Assembly: GCA_963848205.1 (NCBI GenBank)
Contig: CAWKCV010000006.1
Coordinates: forward strand, 210,472 to 274,471
Source of the DNA: BOG-908 sp963848205
Lineage (GTDB): Bacteria > Pseudomonadota > Alphaproteobacteria > Acetobacterales > Acetobacteraceae
Direction of reading: 5' to 3'
DNA length: 64,000 nt
The first letter of the stretch is position 1, and each line of letters begins with the position of its first letter. Made by a program: the position numbers and the translations under genes. Positions 63,411-64,000 of this stretch are shown one piece after another. The notes under the pieces were generated by a model. That model had not been told where the DNA came from. It ran no database searches and saw only the letters and a program-made list of their open reading frames with translations.

Positions 63411-63492
63411 GGTAACGTCGACGGAATGCATCCAGGATCAAAGGCTTGGATGTGTGTTGGCTGGGGGATCTGGACCCCCGCCAGAAAACCAC

Positions 63493-64000
63493 CTACCGTC
63501 CTCCTGATGCCATATCCTCCAGCCTCACCCGATCCAGAACAACCACCAGGTCGTGCAAGGGCAGCGCGATCCCGCCTTCCTTCCTGAACAGGCTAAACAT
63601 TCGGCTCACCGTCTCGATTGTCAAACCCAGGTAATCGGCGATCTCCCCTCGTGTCATCGGCAGTCTGATCTGGTCGCCCGCCTTGCAGCATCCGGCAACC
63701 GGCAGGCGCGACAGCAGAAAGCTTGCCACCCGTTCACGCGCTGTCTTGCGGCCCAGCAGGAGCATCTGCTCCTGCGCCGTAGCTAATTCGTTGCACGCAG
63801 TCTGCAGCAATTTGCGTTCGAGGGCAGGAAAGTCCGTCAACACGGCTTGCAGCCTCCGCCGGGAAAACCGGCACAAACGCAAGGGTTCGATCGCTATCGC
63901 GCTGAAGGCATAGACGTGCGAGACAGCCGGTCCCAGAAAATGCCCAGGTGCTGCAAAGCCGGTGACCTGCTGGCGGCCGTCCCGCAGCAGCTTGAAAAGT
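63493..64000 (-). CDS. Crp/Fnr-family transcriptional regulator (5' end beyond window)
   Basis: The frame is open from the window edge to the stop at 63493. It holds the end of the cyclic-nucleotide-binding-like beta-barrel (R-D-G-R-Q-Q-V-T-G-F, P-G-H-F-L-G-P), the dimer helix, and a helix-turn-helix with I-A-D-Y-L-G-L-T-I-E-T-V-S-R-M. The E-T-V-S-R recognition helix is that of the FNR/FixK group, whose sites resemble TTGAT-N4-ATCAA. The N-terminal part, where FNR cysteines would be, is outside the window, so oxygen sensing cannot be judged. Confidence 0.9.
   Translation of the reverse strand, partial: LFKLLRDGRQQVTGFAAPGHFLGPAVSHVYAFSAIAIEPLRLCRFSRRRLQAVLTDFPALERKLLQTACNELATAQEQMLLLGRKTARERVASFLLSRLPVAGCCKAGDQIRLPMTRGEIADYLGLTIETVSRMFSLFRKEGGIALPLHDLVVVLDRVRLEDMASGGR

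Overview
The window is a GC-rich, tightly packed bacterial chromosome segment. It has frequent GTG and TTG starts and 1-4 base ATGA/GTGA/TTGA overlaps between co-oriented genes. Gene content (ubiA, hemW, etfBA with an ETF-beta-type methyltransferase, mmsAB, a periplasmic PQQ dehydrogenase with its cytochrome c, an acid-type S53 protease) suggests an aerobic alphaproteobacterium. Acetobacteraceae is my best guess; this is inference from protein style, since no rRNA or other marker is present. I saw no tRNA, rRNA, CRISPR array, recognisable transposase or prophage.

Left part (1-25 kb): mostly housekeeping and metabolism. It holds a GST (cut by the window edge), a GT4 glycosyltransferase, a CobW GTPase overlapping a WD40 protein, RNase HII, a fasciclin protein, PPK2 and an SDR/Ohr pair. 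These are followed by an exo/endonuclease-family protein, a large nuclease-like/DUF2075 P-loop protein, an MFS transporter converging with a GT2-deacetylase fusion, a GST and a thiolase-like protein. Then come hemW, DedA, a probable ETF-beta lysine methyltransferase, ubiA, a frameshifted membrane-anchored protein, etfBA, a 3-hydroxyacyl-CoA dehydrogenase and a TraB-family protein.

Middle (25.7-35.6 kb): a minus-strand run of very large polytopic membrane proteins behind fumC. It contains a stand-alone acyltransferase, an acyltransferase fused to a GT-C-like domain, two tandem YfhO-like paralogues and the C-terminal stub of a third. It looks like a cell-surface polysaccharide or lipid modification locus that grew by duplication. 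Next come a secreted propeller-like protein, a second exo/endonuclease-family protein, a complete four-gene osmoprotectant-type ABC importer, a chemoreceptor with a small partner, an epoxide hydrolase, and mmsA-mmsB for valine catabolism.

Right part (47.5-64 kb): an S53 protease, then a region rich in broken genes. These include a deleted methyltransferase, a DUF427 stub, a frameshifted alpha/beta hydrolase, a frameshifted LysR regulator, a broken propeller paralogue, a twice-frameshifted secreted protein and an unknown gene with an internal stop. Intact genes here are NmrA-like/LysR, GST and SDR genes, a PQQ dehydrogenase with a lanthanide-type Asp-x-Asp pair, its cytochrome c, a propeller protein, an NlpC/P60-like protein and a Crp/Fnr regulator (cut by the window end).

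The most unusual feature is a family of about 12 short AT-rich palindromic elements between 1.7 and 46.5 kb. Their stem pairs a TCCTTT-type arm with an AAAGGA arm, so the element carries a ready-made Shine-Dalgarno sequence. A TTG in or beside it serves as the likely start of hemW, ubiA and the 3-hydroxyacyl-CoA dehydrogenase, and the loop often carries TGA. In one gene the element is translated. None was seen in the pseudogene-rich right part.
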